Shown one piece after another: positions 61,336 to 64,000 of a DNA stretch of 64,000 nucleotides (within the stretch, counting starts at the first letter, position 1; the number at the start of each line of letters is the position of its first letter). Source of the stretch: Lepidurus packardi (lineage: Eukaryota; Arthropoda; Branchiopoda; Notostraca; Triopsidae). The stretch is taken from the NCBI GenBank assembly GCA_023053545.1, contig JAKZAN010000148.1, positions 24,706-88,705 on the forward strand. The letters run 5' to 3'. The notes beneath the pieces were generated by a model. It saw only the letters and a program-made list of their open reading frames with translations. It had not been told where the DNA came from and searched no databases. Both the position numbers and the translations under genes were made by a program.

Positions 61336-61363
61336 AAAGGCCCACCGCCGAGGGTCGGATGGG
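61326..61363 (+). promoter_or_regulatory. Programmed -1 frameshift signal, A AAA AAC plus stem-loop
   Basis: AAAAAAC at 61326-61332 is in X XXY YYZ phase for Gag (CCA AAA AAC), and the very next codon is the Gag stop TAA. A -1 slip gives CTA at 61332 and enters the protease frame, which stays open to 61811. After an 8-nt spacer a stem forms: CCCA 61341-61344 with TGGG 61360-61363, and CCGA 61348-61351 with TCGG 61355-61358. No pseudoknot partner was found. Confidence 0.78.
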
Positions 61364-61811
61364 AACCGCTTTACCCCGCAAAAAGCCCTTGCCTCCTCGA
61401 GTTAAAACCCAACCTCTCCTCTCAATTATTCCTCCACCCCCCCAATTTAGTGATGACGCAACGTCATCACCAAATAATGCTACCATACCCGCTAACGTTG
61501 TCCGCCCCCCAGTTTATTTTAACGATGTCGTAGCCGAAGTATCCACCGGTGTCAAGACTCCTGTGTTAAAGGCAGATGTTGGACAATTTTCATACTCTAC
61601 CCTTGTCGATAGTGGAGCAGGGGTTTCACTTATGAAGGAATCCGTCTATAATGAACTAAAAAATAGCGGATCCATCTTCTCCCATACCCCCTCAAATGTC
61701 CGCTTATATTCAATTTTGAATTCGGAGTTGCTAACAAAAGGAGCCGTTCACGCCGAAATCGGTCTAGCAGGACGAAGATTTAGACATGATTTCGTGGTTA
61801 GCCCCACATAA
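61332..61811 (+). pseudogene. pol: Pol: protease (element 2)
   Basis: Reached by the -1 slip at 61326-61332. A Pro-rich start leads into an aspartic protease with LVDSGAGVSLM, the catalytic DSGAG at 61608-61622. The frame stops at TAA 61809-61811 just before the second protease motif; that motif, CDIVLGIDFI, follows directly in the -1 frame from 61814. A single-base change between 61802 and 61811 therefore splits the enzyme. An internal ATG at 61359 is probably not used as a start, because the frame is open back to the slip site. Confidence 0.83.
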
Positions 61812-62440
61812 ATTGTGACATTGTCTTGGGAATAGATTTTATTTGCCAACATGACCTAATTATAGACGGAAAGTTGCAACTCGTAATTTTTCGTGACCCC
61901 CCAAGCCAACCCAAAGAAAAGGCTGATGCTCCATCACTATCGTTACCTTACCCTTGCCCTACCATTACCCCACCAACTACTCCAATGTGTCCATCCCCCA
62001 ATCCCCCTTCCACAAATCCCCCTATTCCAACCCCAGATCATGTTACCCGTCAACTAGAGTTATTATCTAGCCTTATTGACTCTGTCAGACAAATCCCTGC
62101 CCCTCTCAAAATCCCAACCCCAGATGTGCCTGAAATTCCGCACATAGAAAAGTCTAGGTACCGTGTCTTTTTAGACAAAAATATCTCCGTGTTGCCCTAC
62201 ACCAGTCGAACCGTTTACGGGAGAATCGAGATCCCTAAACGAGCTGATAAATCAAGTAGTTTTCGCTTTATCCCGCGCTACGGGAAAACCGGCATTCTCG
62301 AACCCGCTGATTTGCTACGACCCAATGTCTATGTTGAACCAGTCATGGTGCTAACGGATGGCACTACAAAAATACCCATACTAATTACAAATCAATCTAA
62401 CGAAATCCACAATTTCATGACGCTTAAATCTGGTCTTTGA
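61802..62440 (+). pseudogene. pol: Pol: end of protease and linker to RT (element 2)
   Basis: Frame 2, beginning with CDIVLGIDFICQHDL, the C-terminal protease motif. Next comes a long Pro-rich spacer (PPTTPMCPSPNPPSTNPPIPTP), then a beta-rich linker (SVLPYTSRTVYGRIEIP, YVEPVMVLTDGTTKIPILITNQS) as found before RT in many Ty3/gypsy elements. It ends at TGA 62438-62440. The expected RT fingers and palm do not follow; the sequence passes directly to the RT C-terminal edge, so a deletion junction lies near 62432-62436. Confidence 0.8.
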
Positions 62441-62640
62441 ACGATTACGGATGCCGGATTAAAATTAAAACCCTCCAAATGCGAATTGTTTAAGGACCGG
62501 ATTAAATACCTTGGTCACTTTGTCTCTCAAAACGGAGTCGAACCCGATCCCGATAAAATTAGCGCTATAGTTGCATACCCCACTCCCACTACCGTAAACG
62601 AAGTCCAAACCTTTTTAGGAATTGCTGGCTATTATCGCCG
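62435..62640 (+). pseudogene. pol: Reverse transcriptase C-terminal edge (element 2)
   Basis: Short frame-3 start (FERLR, 62436-62450), then frame 2 from 62450: DAGLKLKPSKCELF, IKYLGHFVSQNGVEPD, VQTFLGIAGYYRRF. These are conserved strings from just after the RT catalytic site through the thumb and connection of Ty3/gypsy RT. The YxDD box and everything before it are gone. A one-base loss near 62448-62451 accounts for the frame change. The sequence ends at the satellite junction, before RNase H. Confidence 0.88.
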
Positions 62641-64000
62641 TTTCAGTCCGTAAGGAATTAATTCAGTCCGTAAGGAATTATTTCAGTCCGTAATTAATTA
62701 ATTCATTCCTTACGGAATTAATTAAATCCATCAGGAATTAATTCAGTCTGTAATGATTTAATTCAGTCTGTAATGATTTAATTAAGTCCGTAATGAATTA
62801 ATTCAGTCCGTAAGGAATTAATTCAGTCCGTAAGGAATTAATTCAGTCCGTAAGGAATTAATTCAGTCCGTAAGGAATTAATTCAGTCCGTAAGGAATTA
62901 TTTCAGTCCGTAATTAATTAATTCATTCCTTACGGAATTAATTAAATCCATAAGGAATTAATTCAGTCTGTAATGATTTAATTCAGTCTGTAATGATTTA
63001 ATTAAGTCCGTAATGTATTAATTCAGTCCGTAAGGAATTAATTCAGTCCGTAAGGAATTAATTCAGTCCGTAAGGAATTAATTCAGTCCGTAAGGAATTA
63101 ATTCAGTCCGTAAGGAATTAATTCAGTCCGCAAGGAATTAATTAAGTCCGTAAGGAATTAAATCAGTCCGTAACGAATTAATTCTGTCCGTAAGGATTTA
63201 ATTCAGTCCGTAAGGTATTAATTCAGTCCGTAAGGAATTAATTCAGTCCGTAAGGAATTAATTCAGTCCGTAAGGAATAAGTTCAGTACGTATGAAATTA
63301 ATTCAGTAAGAAAGGAATTCAATCAATCCTAAAGAATTAATTCAGTCCGTAAGGAAATGATTCAGTCCGTAACGAATTAATTCAGTCCGTAAGGAAATGA
63401 TTCAGTCCGTAAGGAATTAATTCAGCCCGTAAGGATTTAATTCAGTCCGTAAGGAATTGATTCAGTCCGTAAGGAATTAATTCAGTCCGTAAGGAATTAA
63501 TTCACTCCGTAATGAATTAATTCAGTCCGTAAGGAATTAATATAGTCCGTAAGGAATTAATTAAGTCCGTAAGGAATTAATTCAGTCCGTAAGGAAATAA
63601 TTCAGTCCGTAAGGAATTAATTCAGTCCGTAAGGAATTAGTTCAGTCCGTAAGGAATTATTTCAGTCCATAAGAAATTAATTAAATCCGTACGGAATTAA
63701 TTCAGACCGTAAAGAATTAATTAAGTACGTAAGGAATTAATTAAGTCCGTAAGGTATTAATTAAGTCCGTATGAAATTAATTCAGTCCGTAAGGAATTAA
63801 TTAAGGAATTAATTCAGTCCGTAAGGAATTAATTCAGTCCGTAAGGAAATAATTCAGTCCGTAAGGAATTAATTCAGTCCGTAAGGAATTAATTCAGTCC
63901 GTAAGGAATTATTTCAGTCCGTAATTAATTAATTCATTATTTACGGAATTAATTAAATCCATAAGGAATTAATTCAGTACGTAAGGAATTAATTCAGTCC
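62641..64000. repeat. 20-bp satellite, right block
   Basis: Dialect C, matching the array at 46.9-47.9 kb and 59.1-59.9 kb (shared TCTGTAATGATTTAATTC pairs and inverted ATTCCTTACGG strings). A local tandem duplication of 220 bp, 11 monomers, is seen between 62701 and 62921. It resumes the higher-order register of the left flank of element 2. No gene is present. Confidence 0.95.

Larger units (their letters stand above)
59989..62640 (+). mobile_element. Element 2: 3'-truncated Ty3/gypsy-like LTR retrotransposon
   Basis: A 5' LTR, tRNA-Ser primer site, leader, gag remnant, -1 frameshift signal, protease, linker and the C-terminal edge of RT, ending abruptly at 62640. RNase H, integrase, polypurine tract and 3' LTR are missing. 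Within RT, the catalytic core is also deleted near 62432-62436. Satellite resumes at 62641 in exact higher-order register with the left flank. Sequence and primer differ from element 1, so this is a separate family. Confidence 0.93.

Noticed and set aside
61359..61361. Separate start codon for pol of element 2
   Set aside because: The frame is open back to the slippery heptamer, so a Gag-Pol fusion by -1 slip is the simpler reading.
61250..61486. Minus-strand 78-codon frame, and 60552-60902 and 60973-61224 on minus
   Set aside because: Antisense to gag and the frameshift region; no start context or domain.
1..64000. Telomeric repeat
   Set aside because: The monomer is unlike TTAGGG or TTAGG-type telomeres.
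62641..64000. A 3' LTR of element 2 further right
   Set aside because: Only satellite follows; no TGTAAGAA...TTCTTACA sequence recurs within the window.

Overview
The window is a eukaryotic, most probably invertebrate metazoan, satellite array interrupted by two defective Ty3/gypsy-type (Metaviridae) LTR retrotransposons, both on the + strand. About 57.1 of 64 kb (89%) is tandem 20-bp satellite with consensus GGAATTAATTCAGTCCGTAA. The metazoan assignment is inference. It rests on one element with a tRNA-Ser-type primer site, another with a tRNA-Ala-type primer site and an env-like tail, a 4-bp ATAT target duplication, and the absence of any operon-like gene order. No cellular gene, tRNA, rRNA or CRISPR array is seen.

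Layout: 1-3189 is satellite in dialect A, with units of 841 to 1078 bp. 3190-7394 is element 1, with two 249-bp LTRs that differ at 3 sites, flanked by ATAT duplications. 7395-59988 is satellite: dialect A continues to about 8.15 kb, dialect B runs to about 16.7 kb with 1.6-1.8 kb units, and dialect C fills the rest. Dialect C contains 1.37-1.45 kb, 1.9 kb and 2.1 kb tandem higher-order units and a duplication of about 5 kb. 59989-62640 is element 2: a single 5' LTR of 433 bp, a gag-pol remnant, and an abrupt end inside reverse transcriptase. 62641-64000 is satellite again, in exact register with the array left of element 2.

Element 1 reads 5' LTR, tRNA-Ala primer site, gag (capsid-like domain, then a CCHC nucleocapsid in another frame), a -1 frameshift signal (T TTA AAC followed by a potential H-type pseudoknot), protease, a short RT stub, then an env-like C-terminal half with a terminal hydrophobic segment, polypurine tract and 3' LTR. 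Most of RT, all RNase H and integrase, and the front of env are missing. The near-identical LTRs suggest it transposed as a defective copy using proteins supplied in trans.

Element 2 has an independent -1 signal (A AAA AAC directly before the gag stop) and a protease with DSGAG. Its RT has lost the catalytic core and is cut off where the satellite resumes. Neither element can encode a complete enzyme set. No new gene system is visible. The most notable signals are the two frameshift modules, the in-register junction of the truncated element, the RT/env fusion, and the multi-level structure of the satellite with recurring inverted half-monomers.
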